NCBI GenBank assembly: GCA_963836005.1
Contig: CAWIHS010000005.1
Location: 571,445-635,444 of the forward strand
Direction of reading: 5' to 3'
DNA from: CAWIHS01 sp963836005
GTDB taxonomy: Bacteria; Pseudomonadota; Gammaproteobacteria; GRL18
Length of the DNA stretch: 64,000 nt
The notes beneath the pieces are model-generated. The model saw nothing but the letters and a program-made list of their open reading frames with translations, searched no databases and was not told the origin of the DNA. This document shows positions 10,164-19,047 of the stretch, piece after piece; within the stretch, counting starts at the first letter, position 1; each line of letters begins with the position of its first letter. The translations under genes and the position numbers were made by a program.

Positions 10164-10350
10164 AAAAGTTTGTAACTACTCAGCGTATCTGGAATAACTC
10201 ACTAAGTGCTTGATATCAGGAATTTGTGGAAGAAGTGTATGTGGCATGGATGCCACATTCAAGCCTACAGGGATGTATTTACGGCGTCTTCTGGAATAAA
10301 TGCCTGATATCGAGCACGATCTTATAGATGCTGAATAGTTACAAAAGTTT
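10164..10350. repeat. MITE-like element with imperfect terminal inverted repeats
   Basis: The left end contains TTTGTAACTACTCAGCGTAT and the right end is its near-complement (GATGCTGAATAGTTACAAAA). Inside is a second inverted pair (TGATATCAGG / CCTGATATC) and a short palindrome GTGGCATGGATGCCAC. About 187 bp, no ORF, placed between convergent genes and touching the maeB stop. Inferred to be a non-autonomous mobile repeat. Confidence 0.65.
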
Positions 10351-11592
10351 TTAAACCGGGTAAGGATTATACGCGGTTTGTGCGACCCCGCTATCAATCG
10401 CGGCCCGAGCCACTGCCGACGGTATCATGGTCATCAATCTGGGATCAAACGGTTTGGGGATAATGTAGTCTGGACCAAACGACAAAGAATCTAAACCATA
10501 GGCCTGCAGGACTTCTTCTGGAACGGGTTCTCTGGTGAGTGCGGCCAGGGCTGTAACCGCGGCGATTTCCATTTCGCGGTTAATCGTGGTTGCCCTGACA
10601 TCCAGTGCACCGCGAAAAATAAATGGAAATCCCAGCACATTATTCACCTGGTTGGGGTGATCCGAGCGACCTGTGGCGATAATTAAATCATCGCGTATTT
10701 CCCGAGCCAGATCCGGTTTTATCTCCGGATCCGGGTTAGACAACGCAAAGATGACCGGATTTTCTGCCATACTCTTTACCATAGCACTATCAATCAGATC
10801 AGGACCCGAAACACCAATCAGGACATCTGCACCTCGCATGGCATCAGACAAGCTTCGATCGACTGTTCTGGTAGCAAATTCCTGTTTATAGATATTCAGA
10901 TCACGGCGCTCATCATGTACAACTCCGCCTCGATCGATCAGGTTTATCTGCTGTTTATCGACTCCCAGTGTATTGAGCAGACGCATAGACGCAATACCTG
11001 CCGATCCGGCTCCAAGACAGACTACTTTGACCTTATCCAGTTGTTTTTGCTGCAGTTCGAGTGCATTTAACAGACCGGCAGCAATGATAATGGCGGTACC
11101 ATGCTGATCATCATGAAAAACGGGAATATTCAAGCGTTGTTTTAGCGCTTTCTCAATCTCAAAACATTGTGGTGCAGCAATATCCTCAAGATTAATCCCG
11201 CCAAAGGTCGGAGAAATATTGGCCACAGTTTCCACAAAAGCCTCTGTTGAGGGAGCATTGACTTCGATGTCAAATACATCAATATTGGCGAATCTTTTGA
11301 ATAAAACCGCTTTACCTTCCATAACCGGTTTACCTGCCAGAGGCCCCACATTGCCCAGTCCCAACACAGCCGTACCATCTGTGATGACAGCCACCAGATT
11401 TCCTTTTGCGGTATAACGATAAGCCAGTTCAGGATCTTTTGCTATAGCTCTGACCGGCTCAGCAACGCCCGGGGTATAGGCCAGAGATAAATCAAGCTGT
11501 GTTTCACAGGGCTTGGTAGCGACTATAGCTGTTTTGCCCGGCAATGGGCTGGCATGATAAGCCAGGGCATCTTTTTTAAAGGTATCAGACAT
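10351..11592 (-). CDS. maeB: Malic enzyme (NAD(P)-dependent, short form)
   Basis: Oxidatively decarboxylates malate to pyruvate with reduction of NAD(P). The malic N-domain carries YTPGVAEP and the catalytic region ITDGTAVLGLGNVGP; FHDDQHGTA binds metal and substrate; the NAD(P)-binding fold VVCLGAGSAGIAS follows. The open frame extends to 11661, but family alignment favours the ATG at 11592-11590 (MSDTFKKDALAYHASPLPGK), giving 413 aa. It lacks the phosphotransacetylase-like C-terminal domain of long MaeB, so the gene symbol is approximate. Confidence 0.9.
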   Translation of the reverse strand: MSDTFKKDALAYHASPLPGKTAIVATKPCETQLDLSLAYTPGVAEPVRAIAKDPELAYRYTAKGNLVAVITDGTAVLGLGNVGPLAGKPVMEGKAVLFKRFANIDVFDIEVNAPSTEAFVETVANISPTFGGINLEDIAAPQCFEIEKALKQRLNIPVFHDDQHGTAIIIAAGLLNALELQQKQLDKVKVVCLGAGSAGIASMRLLNTLGVDKQQINLIDRGGVVHDERRDLNIYKQEFATRTVDRSLSDAMRGADVLIGVSGPDLIDSAMVKSMAENPVIFALSNPDPEIKPDLAREIRDDLIIATGRSDHPNQVNNVLGFPFIFRGALDVRATTINREMEIAAVTALAALTREPVPEEVLQAYGLDSLSFGPDYIIPKPFDPRLMTMIPSAVARAAIDSGVAQTAYNPYPV

Positions 11593-11667
11593 ACATTTTA
11601 ACCTGTTTAGGATCCTGGAGATAAAATTAAAGAACTGTTGTGCGTATTTTAACGCCGCCAAGCCTTT

Positions 11668-12432
11668 TTATGACTTTATCACCACCCTGATATTTTCAGC
11701 ATGGGTAACATAAATAGATTGCCGACCCTTATAAGTACTGACCCAGCCACGCACAATGACTTTGGAGTCTTTAAGCTTTTTCAGATCCAGCGATTTGAAA
11801 TATTTTAAATTCCGTTTTGATATCCGAATAGACAGATTTTTAGTCAGCTTAAGATAAATACTTTTTTTACTGTTTTTATACTGCTTGACCGTACCGCTAA
11901 CAAACCGGTAGCCTTTGGCGCTGGAAAATAAATTATCCGCACTAATTATCTGGTTTTCCGGAAGCTGCCATAGTCCACGCTGTTCACTTCGAGCCTGTTG
12001 TTCTATCTCCCGATAACAACTCAAATAACCATCATTGGGCGGCACAGCAATACTGACTGCAAGCCCCTGGTCCAGCAAAACCGAGGCTATATTACGACCG
12101 TCAGGCAAAGATAAATGCGCCAACAGGCGTTTATATTTATCCTTTTTCTGTTGACCAAAGGTCAACCCAATTTTATCCCCGGAATTTATTAACGATTGTA
12201 ACGCTTGAACAGCCTGTATGGCAAAGGCTTCGGAAGCCTCACCATCACGGCCTATTTCCGGTGTATTGATACCAATCAGACGAACTTTTCGACCATCACT
12301 GATTTTAACCGTATCGCCATCAATAATTTTCTTTATCTTAGCCCATTCATTTATTTTTTGCAGCGGGCACTGGGCCAGCCCCAAAGGACTATATAACGTA
12401 ACACCAAAGCATAAAAAAAGGTACTTTAACAC
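11668..12432 (-). CDS. Secreted thermonuclease-family (SNase-like) nuclease
   Basis: Staphylococcal-nuclease fold phosphodiesterase, probably exported to the periplasm. Motifs: IKKIIDGDTVKI, then VRLIGINTPEIG (Asp/Arg/Glu active-site region), then the RLLAHLSLPDG and RSEQRGLWQL segments. A C-terminal OB-like extension (about 80 aa) follows the catalytic domain. The frame is open to 12477, but a perfect terminator hairpin covers that stretch; the GTG at 12432-12430 gives a clean signal peptide (LKYLFLCFGVTLYSPLGLAQ). The start therefore remains uncertain between 12477 and 12432. Confidence 0.85.
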   Translation of the reverse strand: MLKYLFLCFGVTLYSPLGLAQCPLQKINEWAKIKKIIDGDTVKISDGRKVRLIGINTPEIGRDGEASEAFAIQAVQALQSLINSGDKIGLTFGQQKKDKYKRLLAHLSLPDGRNIASVLLDQGLAVSIAVPPNDGYLSCYREIEQQARSEQRGLWQLPENQIISADNLFSSAKGYRFVSGTVKQYKNSKKSIYLKLTKNLSIRISKRNLKYFKSLDLKKLKDSKVIVRGWVSTYKGRQSIYVTHAENIRVVIKS

Positions 12433-12450
12433 CTTAAAGTACCTTTTTAA
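12413..12450 (-). terminator. Terminator after rpmE that also overlaps the nuclease start
   Basis: Perfect 13-bp stem (AAAGGTACTTTAA / TTAAAGTACCTTT) with loop GGTG on the minus strand, followed by a run of T. It is about 65 bp beyond the rpmE stop. The GTG in the loop is a candidate start codon for the downstream nuclease, with AAAGG inside the stem as its ribosome-binding site. Confidence 0.85.
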
Positions 12451-12513
12451 ACGACTAATATGCCAGATTAACAGCATATAAATTGTTCTAGAACTGAGCT
12501 GAAAAATAAAAAA

Positions 12514-12723
12514 TTATTTTTTCATGCCATATTTCTGGCGGAACTTATCAACACGGCCCGCAGTATCAACCAGCTTTTGTTTACCCGTATAAAATGGATG
12601 ACACTTAGAGCAAACTTCAATAGAAAGCTCATCTTTACCAAGGGTAGATCGGGTAACGAATGTTTCACCGCAGCTGCAGTTTACGTTGACTTCTTTATAT
12701 TCAGGATGGATATCTGCTTGCAT
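12514..12723 (-). CDS. rpmE: 50S ribosomal protein L31 (zinc-binding form)
   Basis: Small protein of the large ribosomal subunit, 69 aa. It begins MQADIHPEYKEVNVNCSCGE and has the full zinc-ligand set Cys16, Cys18, Cys38 and Cys41, so it is the zinc-containing (C+) type rather than the zinc-free paralog. It lies beside rho, a common neighbour in gammaproteobacteria, and ends before a strong terminator. Confidence 0.97.
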   Translation of the reverse strand: MQADIHPEYKEVNVNCSCGETFVTRSTLGKDELSIEVCSKCHPFYTGKQKLVDTAGRVDKFRQKYGMKK

Positions 12724-12893
12724 GATTTTAACCTATATGATGTTCTGCCGAATGCCGCCACCTGACAAAACCCAGGCACCGCAAACAATTAAGTGGGCGA
12801 TCATACGCTTAATGCCGTAAAAATTCAACCTAAATAATTTGCTACTTATGCAGCCCAATTATTTGCCGCACGATCCAGAACGTTGGAATAGCT

Positions 12894-14150
12894 TTAGCGA
12901 TTCATTGAAGCAAAAAACTGTTCGTTGGTTTTGCTTTCCTGGAGTTTATCCTGTAAAAATTCCATTGCACTGATCTCATCCATGGGGTGTAATAATTTAC
13001 GCAAAATCCACATTTTTTGCAGCTCATCCGCAGAAGTGAGTAATTCTTCCTTACGCGTCCCGGAGCGATTAAGATTAATGGCTGGATAGATACGTTTTTC
13101 GGCCAGTTTACGGCTCAGATGTAATTCCAGGTTACCCGTACCCTTGAATTCTTCAAAGATAACTTCATCCATCTTGGAACCGGTATCAATCAACGCTGTT
13201 GCCAGAATAGTCAACGAACCGCCTTCTTCAATATTACGTGCTGCACCAAAAAAACGTTTGGGTTTTTGCAGTGCATTGGCATCAACACCACCGGTTAAGA
13301 CCTTACCAGAAGAGGGTATTACCGTATTATAGGCACGCGCCAGACGTGTAATTGAATCCAGTAAAATAACCACATCATGCTTGTGTTCAACCAGACGCTT
13401 GGCTTTCTCGATAACCATCTCAGCAACCTGTACGTGACGGCTGGCAGGCTCATCAAAGGTTGAAGCAATAACTTCACCCTTGACTGAACGGGACATTTCG
13501 GTCACTTCTTCAGGACGTTCATCAATCAGCAGGACGATTAAAAAACATTCCGGATAATTAGCCGCAATAGACTGGGCAACACTTTGCAGCATAATAGTCT
13601 TACCGGTTTTTGGCGGAGCCACAATTAAACCGCGCTGCCCCTTTCCCGATGGAGCCACAATATCAATCACCCTGGCGGTCAAATCTTCCGTACTGCCGTT
13701 TCCCTGCTCCATATTAAAGCGAACATTCGGGAACAGCGGTGTTAAATTCTCAAAGGGCACCTTATTGCGGGAGTTTTCAGGTTTGTCGTAATTAATCTCG
13801 TTGACTTTCAATAAGGCAAAGTAACGTTCGCCATCTTTTGGAGGTCTTATTTTTCCGGCGATGGTATCCCCGGTTCGCAGCCCAAAGCGTCTGATCTGAC
13901 TGGGAGACACATAGATATCATCGGGTCCAGCCAGATAGGAACTATCTGCTGCCCGCAGAAAACCAAATCCGTCCTGCAAAATCTCCAGCACCCCGTCACC
14001 ATAGATATCTTCGCCGCTTTTTGCATGAGCCTTTAAAATTGAAAACACAACATCCTGTTTTCTCGCACGTGAAAGATTTTCAATGCCAAGATCCTTGGCA
14101 ATTTCCAATAGGCTTGCAGCAGGCTGCTGCTTTAACTCGGTAAGATTCAT
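12894..14150 (-). CDS. rho: Transcription termination factor Rho
   Basis: Hexameric RNA helicase that ends transcription. The 418-aa protein has the N-terminal helical domain (MNLTELKQQPAASLLEIAKD), the RNA-binding cold-shock-like domain (LEILQDGFGFLRAADSSY), Walker A GLIVAPPKTGKT (about 173-184), Walker B VVILLDSITRLAR and the secondary RNA-binding site near the C-terminus. Length and sequence are entirely typical of gammaproteobacterial Rho. Confidence 0.98.
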   Translation of the reverse strand: MNLTELKQQPAASLLEIAKDLGIENLSRARKQDVVFSILKAHAKSGEDIYGDGVLEILQDGFGFLRAADSSYLAGPDDIYVSPSQIRRFGLRTGDTIAGKIRPPKDGERYFALLKVNEINYDKPENSRNKVPFENLTPLFPNVRFNMEQGNGSTEDLTARVIDIVAPSGKGQRGLIVAPPKTGKTIMLQSVAQSIAANYPECFLIVLLIDERPEEVTEMSRSVKGEVIASTFDEPASRHVQVAEMVIEKAKRLVEHKHDVVILLDSITRLARAYNTVIPSSGKVLTGGVDANALQKPKRFFGAARNIEEGGSLTILATALIDTGSKMDEVIFEEFKGTGNLELHLSRKLAEKRIYPAINLNRSGTRKEELLTSADELQKMWILRKLLHPMDEISAMEFLQDKLQESKTNEQFFASMNR

Positions 14151-14545
14151 TTTGACCTGTGTGTATTGATATGTATTCGTTAAAAGAAGGGTTAGTCTTA
14201 TCGACCATATTACATTTAGTAAATGTCAGAAAATAAAAATCAGGAATCTATTATTGAAGCTGCTCTGGTTGTCCTTAATGAGGTTGTCTTAAATTGGGCT
14301 AGACTAACTATAGACGACACACAACATCCATAACACAAATTAATAAGATTTTGATATAGTGAGGATTTCCGAATGGACGAACTAAAATTTTAAAATATTA
14401 TTATAGCTTGCACGCACCTTTTAAGTGCACTGTCCAATGGGTTAAAATTTTACCCTTAGTCGGCAGTTGTAAAAGCTATTTATGGAAAAAAACAACAAAA
14501 GATTAAGCTATTTGACTCAAACTGAGTGAATTATAAAGGAACAAA
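14151..14545. promoter_or_regulatory. rho upstream region
   Basis: About 395 bp, AT-rich, between rho and the trxA terminator. It should contain the rho promoter and leader. A short near-palindrome GGGTTAAAATTTTACCC is visible near 14440. No supportable gene. Confidence 0.4.
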
Positions 14546-14580
14546 AGCCTGATGTCCAGATCTTAAGCGTACATCAGGCT
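14546..14580 (-). terminator. Rho-independent terminator after trxA
   Basis: Arms AGCCTGATGT (14546-14555) and ACATCAGGCT (14571-14580) are perfectly complementary and, on the minus strand, are followed by TTTTGTTCC. It starts just beyond the trxA stop. Confidence 0.85.
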
Positions 14581-14586
14581 AATGTC

Positions 14587-14913
14587 TTAGAGATTACTAT
14601 CGATAAAAGCCGTTAACTGTGATTTAGACACAGCTCCAACTTTAGTTGCTTCGACTTCACCACTTTTATACAACATCAAAGTGGGTATGCCGCGAATGCC
14701 AAATTTTGGCGGAGTATTGGGATTATCATCAATATTTAACTTGGTCACTTTCAAACGGCCCTGATACTCATCTGAAATTTCATCCAGTATAGGGGCTATC
14801 ATTTTGCATGGTCCGCACCATTCAGCCCAGAAATCAACCAGTACCGGCACATCACCCTTAAGGACTTCATCTTCAAATGTATCATCCGATACGTAAACGA
14901 TGTTATCACTCAA
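14587..14913 (-). CDS. trxA: Thioredoxin 1
   Basis: Cytoplasmic dithiol-disulfide oxidoreductase, 108 aa. The active site is W32-C33-G34-P35-C36 and the cis-proline region is RGIPTLMLYKSGE. The length is standard and the neighbouring rho gene matches many gammaproteobacteria. Followed by its own terminator. Confidence 0.98.
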   Translation of the reverse strand: MSDNIVYVSDDTFEDEVLKGDVPVLVDFWAEWCGPCKMIAPILDEISDEYQGRLKVTKLNIDDNPNTPPKFGIRGIPTLMLYKSGEVEATKVGAVSKSQLTAFIDSNL

Positions 14914-15247
14914 TTCTTTTCTCCAAAAAGTTTTACACAGCCCGAATCAGTTAATTCGAGCACTCATCTGATGTCAGTCAGCTCCAGCTTCCAGAAACAT
15001 GCCCCTGAGGCCGATCCAGATATTGACATCAGTAAAAAATCAGTCAATCAATTATTTAGTAAAAAATAATTTTCAAATTTAGATAGAGCATATAGCCACT
15101 GCTCAAAATATTCAAGATACTTTTTCAATAAATACGATTTTATTGACACTTTCATCACAACTCTAGACTGACAACAGCTTAATAGATCAGTTAGAATACC
15201 GGCCAGACAATGCAGCGAACAAATCCAGTATTATTGCGGAAACTATT

Positions 15248-17266
15248 TTGCCCAATTTAAACGCCCGTCAACAACAAGCTGTCAAACATATAGATACCCC
15301 TTTACTGGTTCTGGCAGGGGCCGGCAGCGGCAAAACCAGAGTGATCACTGAGAAAATTGCCTATTTAATCCAGCAATGTGGACATAAGGCCCACACCATA
15401 GCTTCAGTGACTTTTACCAATAAGGCTGCCCGGGAAATGAAAGAGCGGGTCATCCAATTGATCCCGCGCTCACAGACTCGAGGCCTGAGGGTCTCTACCT
15501 TCCACACGCTGGGGCTTGATATTATCAGATCCGATGTCAAAGCATTTGCTTTAAAAAACGGCTTTACCATCTTTGATACGCATGACTGCCATAGCTTGAT
15601 AAAGGAACTGATGCGGCGGCATTTCAAGGATGAAGAAATTGTCAAAGAACAGTTTGAATCCTTGAGCCGGCAAATTTCCAGTTGGAAAAACGACTGTCTA
15701 TCCCCGCAGTTTTTGGCCGGTCAGTCATCCAGCGACCCGGCTTACAGCTATCAGGTAAAACTTTACGCTGAATACAATCATCATTTGAGAACCTATAACG
15801 CCGTCGATTTTGATGATTTAATCATGCTCCCGGTAATGGTTTTCAAACAGTATCCCGAGATGCTGCAAAAATGGCAGCATCGTATTCATTATTTACTCGT
15901 CGATGAATATCAGGACACCAACACCAGCCAGTACCAGCTGGTCAAATTAATTGTCGGCCCGAGGAGTTCGCTGACGGTAGTTGGAGACGATGACCAGTCT
16001 ATTTATTGCTGGCGTGGTGCCAGGCCGGAAAATCTGGCGCTGCTGGAGGAAGACTTCCCCACCCTGAAAGTCGTCAAACTGGAACAAAACTACCGTTCTA
16101 CGCGCAGGATCCTCAAAGCAGCCAACACCCTGATTGCGCATAATCCCCATGTCTTTGAAAAAGCCCTCTGGAGTGAACTGGGTCATGGTGAATCCCTGAA
16201 AGTCATGCGTTTTCCCAATGAAAGGGCTGAAGCCGAAAGAATCGTAAAAACGCTTGTCAGCCATCATTTTAGACAAAAAAAACAATACAGTGACTATGCT
16301 ATTTTATATCGGGGTAATCATCAATCGCGGCTGTTTGAAAAACAACTGCGGGAAAATCAGGTACCCTACTTTTTAAGCGGCGGTACTTCGTTTTTTTCCT
16401 TTACCGAAATCAAGGATATACTGGCCTACCTCAAACTGCTGGTGAACCCGGACGATGATAATGCGTTTTTGCGGGTTATTAATACTCCCAGACGTCAAAT
16501 CGGCAGTAACACTATAGAAAAATTAAACCGCTACAGCACGCAGACAGACACTCGACTGTTGCAGGCCTGTGAGCACATAGCTCTGCAGGAGTCTATGCCC
16601 GCAAAAGCACGCAGCAATCTGCAGCAATTTGCCAGCTGGCTGAGCCACCTGCGGCGAATTGCAGAGGACAATCACCCGATTAAAGCCGTTGCGCAGTTAA
16701 TTGTAGATATTGACTATGATGCCTGGCTGATGGAAACCAGTGATAACGAAAGACAGGCAGAAAAACGCATTGAAAATGTCAATGAACTGCTTGAATGGTT
16801 AAAACGCCTGCATGACGAAGAACCCGACAGTACGCTCGACGATCTGGTGAGTAAAATGATCCTCATGGATATTCTCGAACGTAATGCCGAAGAATCGGAA
16901 GGCAACCATGTGGCTCTGATGACCATGCATGCAGCCAAAGGTCTTGAGTTTCCCTATGTCTATATCGTCGGCATGGAAGAAGATCTGCTGCCGCACCGAA
17001 GCAGTATCGAAGCAGACAATATCGAAGAAGAACGCCGCTTATGTTATGTCGGCATCACCAGGGCACAAAAAGAACTCACTTTCAGCCTCACTGCGAAACG
17101 TAAACGCTTTGGCGAAATCATTGATTGTGAACCCAGTCGTTTTCTGGCTGAACTGCCGGAAGAGGATCTGGAATGGATAGAAGGTAAACAGCAACTGGCA
17201 GGCGAAGAGCGAAAACACTATGGCCGTTCGAGTATTGCCAATATCCGGGAACTGCTGGGAGATTAA
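15248..17266 (+). CDS. rep: ATP-dependent DNA helicase Rep
   Basis: SF1A 3'-5' helicase that removes proteins ahead of replication forks. The 672-aa protein carries Walker A LAGAGSGKTRV (about 22-32), motif II LVDEYQDTN, motif III VVGDDDQSIYCWRGA, motif IV QNYRSTRRIL, motif V VALMTMHAAKGLEF and motif VI RRLCYVGITRAQ. The start is a TTG at 15248 with GGAAA upstream; the next residues (PNLNARQQQAV) align with the usual Rep N-terminus. The length fits Rep rather than UvrD. Confidence 0.95.
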   Translation: MPNLNARQQQAVKHIDTPLLVLAGAGSGKTRVITEKIAYLIQQCGHKAHTIASVTFTNKAAREMKERVIQLIPRSQTRGLRVSTFHTLGLDIIRSDVKAFALKNGFTIFDTHDCHSLIKELMRRHFKDEEIVKEQFESLSRQISSWKNDCLSPQFLAGQSSSDPAYSYQVKLYAEYNHHLRTYNAVDFDDLIMLPVMVFKQYPEMLQKWQHRIHYLLVDEYQDTNTSQYQLVKLIVGPRSSLTVVGDDDQSIYCWRGARPENLALLEEDFPTLKVVKLEQNYRSTRRILKAANTLIAHNPHVFEKALWSELGHGESLKVMRFPNERAEAERIVKTLVSHHFRQKKQYSDYAILYRGNHQSRLFEKQLRENQVPYFLSGGTSFFSFTEIKDILAYLKLLVNPDDDNAFLRVINTPRRQIGSNTIEKLNRYSTQTDTRLLQACEHIALQESMPAKARSNLQQFASWLSHLRRIAEDNHPIKAVAQLIVDIDYDAWLMETSDNERQAEKRIENVNELLEWLKRLHDEEPDSTLDDLVSKMILMDILERNAEESEGNHVALMTMHAAKGLEFPYVYIVGMEEDLLPHRSSIEADNIEEERRLCYVGITRAQKELTFSLTAKRKRFGEIIDCEPSRFLAELPEEDLEWIEGKQQLAGEERKHYGRSSIANIRELLGD

Positions 17267-17325
17267 CAAGGTAACCGTTGACCCTTGGCAGAGACTGTTG
17301 CAGCTGATGCTTTATCTATCAAAAA

Positions 17326-17361
17326 AAAGCTGTGATCCTTGCTCAGAAGGAACACAGCTTT
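17326..17361 (-). terminator. Terminator after the TorF-type porin
   Basis: Arms AAAGCTGTG (17326-17334) and CACAGCTTT (17353-17361) with an inner TCCTT/AAGGA pairing. On the minus strand the hairpin is followed by eight T, so it ends the porin transcript. It may also serve the convergent rep gene less efficiently. Confidence 0.82.
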
Positions 17362-17409
17362 GCATAATAAAAGAAATCTACTTTTGATAATCTGTCAGTG
17401 AAATATCAA

Positions 17410-18789
17410 TTAGAAACTTTTCGATGCAGTCAAAATAAAGCGATCATCACAGTTACTGCTGGCATAACCATAGGCATCACATTTCTTATCACTTAGATTA
17501 TTACCCACATAACTCAGATCCCAGTTGACCCCCACAAAGTCTTTATTGACACCGACTTTATAGTCAACATATTCGAAATTTACGTCATCAGATTTATACG
17601 CAGCACCCCAGGAGTAACCCACGCTGGCAGCCATTCCAATCTCATAAGGCAGACCATAATCAAAACTCAAATAGCCATAATTGGAAGCGTCGCCGCTGCC
17701 GAACCAGTCATTACTATAGGCATAACCGGCGGTGAAGAAGCTGTAACCCAGGCTGCCATAAAATTCCAGTGGATCATCCGACGAGTCAGTATTATTGTAG
17801 TTATACTTGATCACCCCGATATCGTAAGACATACCATAACCGGTTTCATTAGCAAAGCCCAGATAGGTATCTAATTCAAGATTGGTATCGCCAAAGGCCA
17901 CGTTTGAGCCCCACAGCCCGGCATAGAAACCACTGCTGTGCTCATAATCAAATCCGCCCTGAATAGCGCCATCATTATCGGTCTGGGAAATACCACGGAA
18001 ATAATAATCGGTCGTTAAGGCTACATTTGCTGAAATCGGCATGCCGTCTGCGGGCTGCATGGTATCATCAATCGCTTTTGAAGCGGTCAATATAAATCTG
18101 GCGTCACAATTACTCGTGGCATAACCATAGTTATTACATTGCGTGTTACCCAGGTTATTTCCAACATAGCTCAAATCCCAGTTAACCCCCCAGTAGTCCT
18201 TATTGATACCGACTTTGTAATCTACATAGTCATAGTCTTTGCCGTCAGAAACCTTGTAGGCATCGCCCCAGGAATAACCCACACTGGCCGTCAGTCCGAT
18301 ATCATAAGGCAGACCATAGTCAAATCCCAGGTAAGTATAATTCGAGGAGTCGCCGCTGCCGAACCAGTCATTACTATAGGCATAACCGACACTGAAAAAG
18401 CTATAACCGAGGCTGCCGTAGAACTCGACCGGATCATCTGAAGAACTGGTATTATTATAGTTATACTTGATCACACCAATATCATAATTCATACCAAAAC
18501 TGGTATCTCTGGAAAAACCCAGGTAGGTGTCAGTTTCGAGATTGGTGTCACCGAACGCCACATTGGAGGCCCAGACTCCGGCATAAAAGCCAGTGTCATG
18601 TGCCCAGTCAAAGCCGCCCTGAATCGCACCATCATTATTCGTTTGCGAAATTCCGCGGAAATAATAATCAGTGGTCAACGCCACATTAGCCGAAAAAGTA
18701 CCAATATTTGCAGCTTGTGATGCAGCAAATGGAGCAGCTATTGCGGATGCAATCGTCATTGATAAAAGTGATTTTTTTAGTAGTTTCAT
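17410..18789 (-). CDS. Tandem-duplicated TorF-family putative porin
   Basis: Outer-membrane beta-barrel family TIGR02001. After a signal peptide (cleaved near FAASQA, residue ~27) come two complete family domains: about residues 33-240 and 253-459. Each starts SANVALTTDYYFRGISQT and ends RFILTASK, with near-identical blocks such as AYSNDWFGSGD. A single domain is the usual full length, so this is a fused head-to-tail duplication. Substrate is unknown. The upstream sigma-54 and NtrC-like sites suggest induction under nitrogen limitation, consistent with the family's frequent occurrence near glnK-amtB. Confidence 0.88.
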   Translation of the reverse strand: MKLLKKSLLSMTIASAIAAPFAASQAANIGTFSANVALTTDYYFRGISQTNNDGAIQGGFDWAHDTGFYAGVWASNVAFGDTNLETDTYLGFSRDTSFGMNYDIGVIKYNYNNTSSSDDPVEFYGSLGYSFFSVGYAYSNDWFGSGDSSNYTYLGFDYGLPYDIGLTASVGYSWGDAYKVSDGKDYDYVDYKVGINKDYWGVNWDLSYVGNNLGNTQCNNYGYATSNCDARFILTASKAIDDTMQPADGMPISANVALTTDYYFRGISQTDNDGAIQGGFDYEHSSGFYAGLWGSNVAFGDTNLELDTYLGFANETGYGMSYDIGVIKYNYNNTDSSDDPLEFYGSLGYSFFTAGYAYSNDWFGSGDASNYGYLSFDYGLPYEIGMAASVGYSWGAAYKSDDVNFEYVDYKVGVNKDFVGVNWDLSYVGNNLSDKKCDAYGYASSNCDDRFILTASKSF

Positions 18790-18842
18790 AATTCATCCCA
18801 AAAGAAAGTGTTGTACCAAAACAACGAATTTGTTTGTTTTAG

Positions 18843-18859
18843 TGCACACCCTGTGCCAA
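18843..18859 (-). promoter_or_regulatory. Sigma-54-like promoter of the porin
   Basis: On the minus strand the sequence reads TTGGCACAGGGTGTGCA, matching the -24/-12 consensus YTGGCACGNNNNTTGCW at all but two positions. It ends 54 bp upstream of the porin start codon, a normal leader length. Confidence 0.7.
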
Positions 18860-18933
18860 TAATTATTAAACTTTATTTATCAATTACTTAAATCTGTATT
18901 CATTCAAAAAATGGCTGCCACGCTGAACCAATA

Positions 18934-18977
18934 GCACCATAATAGTGCACTAAAGATACTCAGCACTATTTATGTGC
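18934..18977. promoter_or_regulatory. Two NtrC-like boxes upstream of the sigma-54 promoter
   Basis: GCACCATAATAGTGC (18934-18948) and GCACTATTTATGTGC (18963-18977) both fit the NtrC dyad GCAC-N7-GTGC. Their centres are 29 bp apart (about three helical turns) and they lie about 80-120 bp upstream of the promoter, the expected enhancer position. Confidence 0.68.
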
Positions 18978-19010
18978 ACCATTAGAGGGAGTCACTGACC
19001 GGGGTTATTA

Positions 19011-19040
19011 GCGCAAAGCTGCAAAGGGAAAGCTTTGCGC
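19011..19040 (-). terminator. Hairpin after the BY-kinase gene
   Basis: Arms GCGCAAAGCT and AGCTTTGCGC, 10-bp perfect stem, just beyond the stop of the kinase gene. There is no clear T-run, so it may be an mRNA-end hairpin, or a member of the GCGCAAAG repeat family, rather than a classical terminator. Confidence 0.5.
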
Positions 19041-19047
19041 GAAGCGC

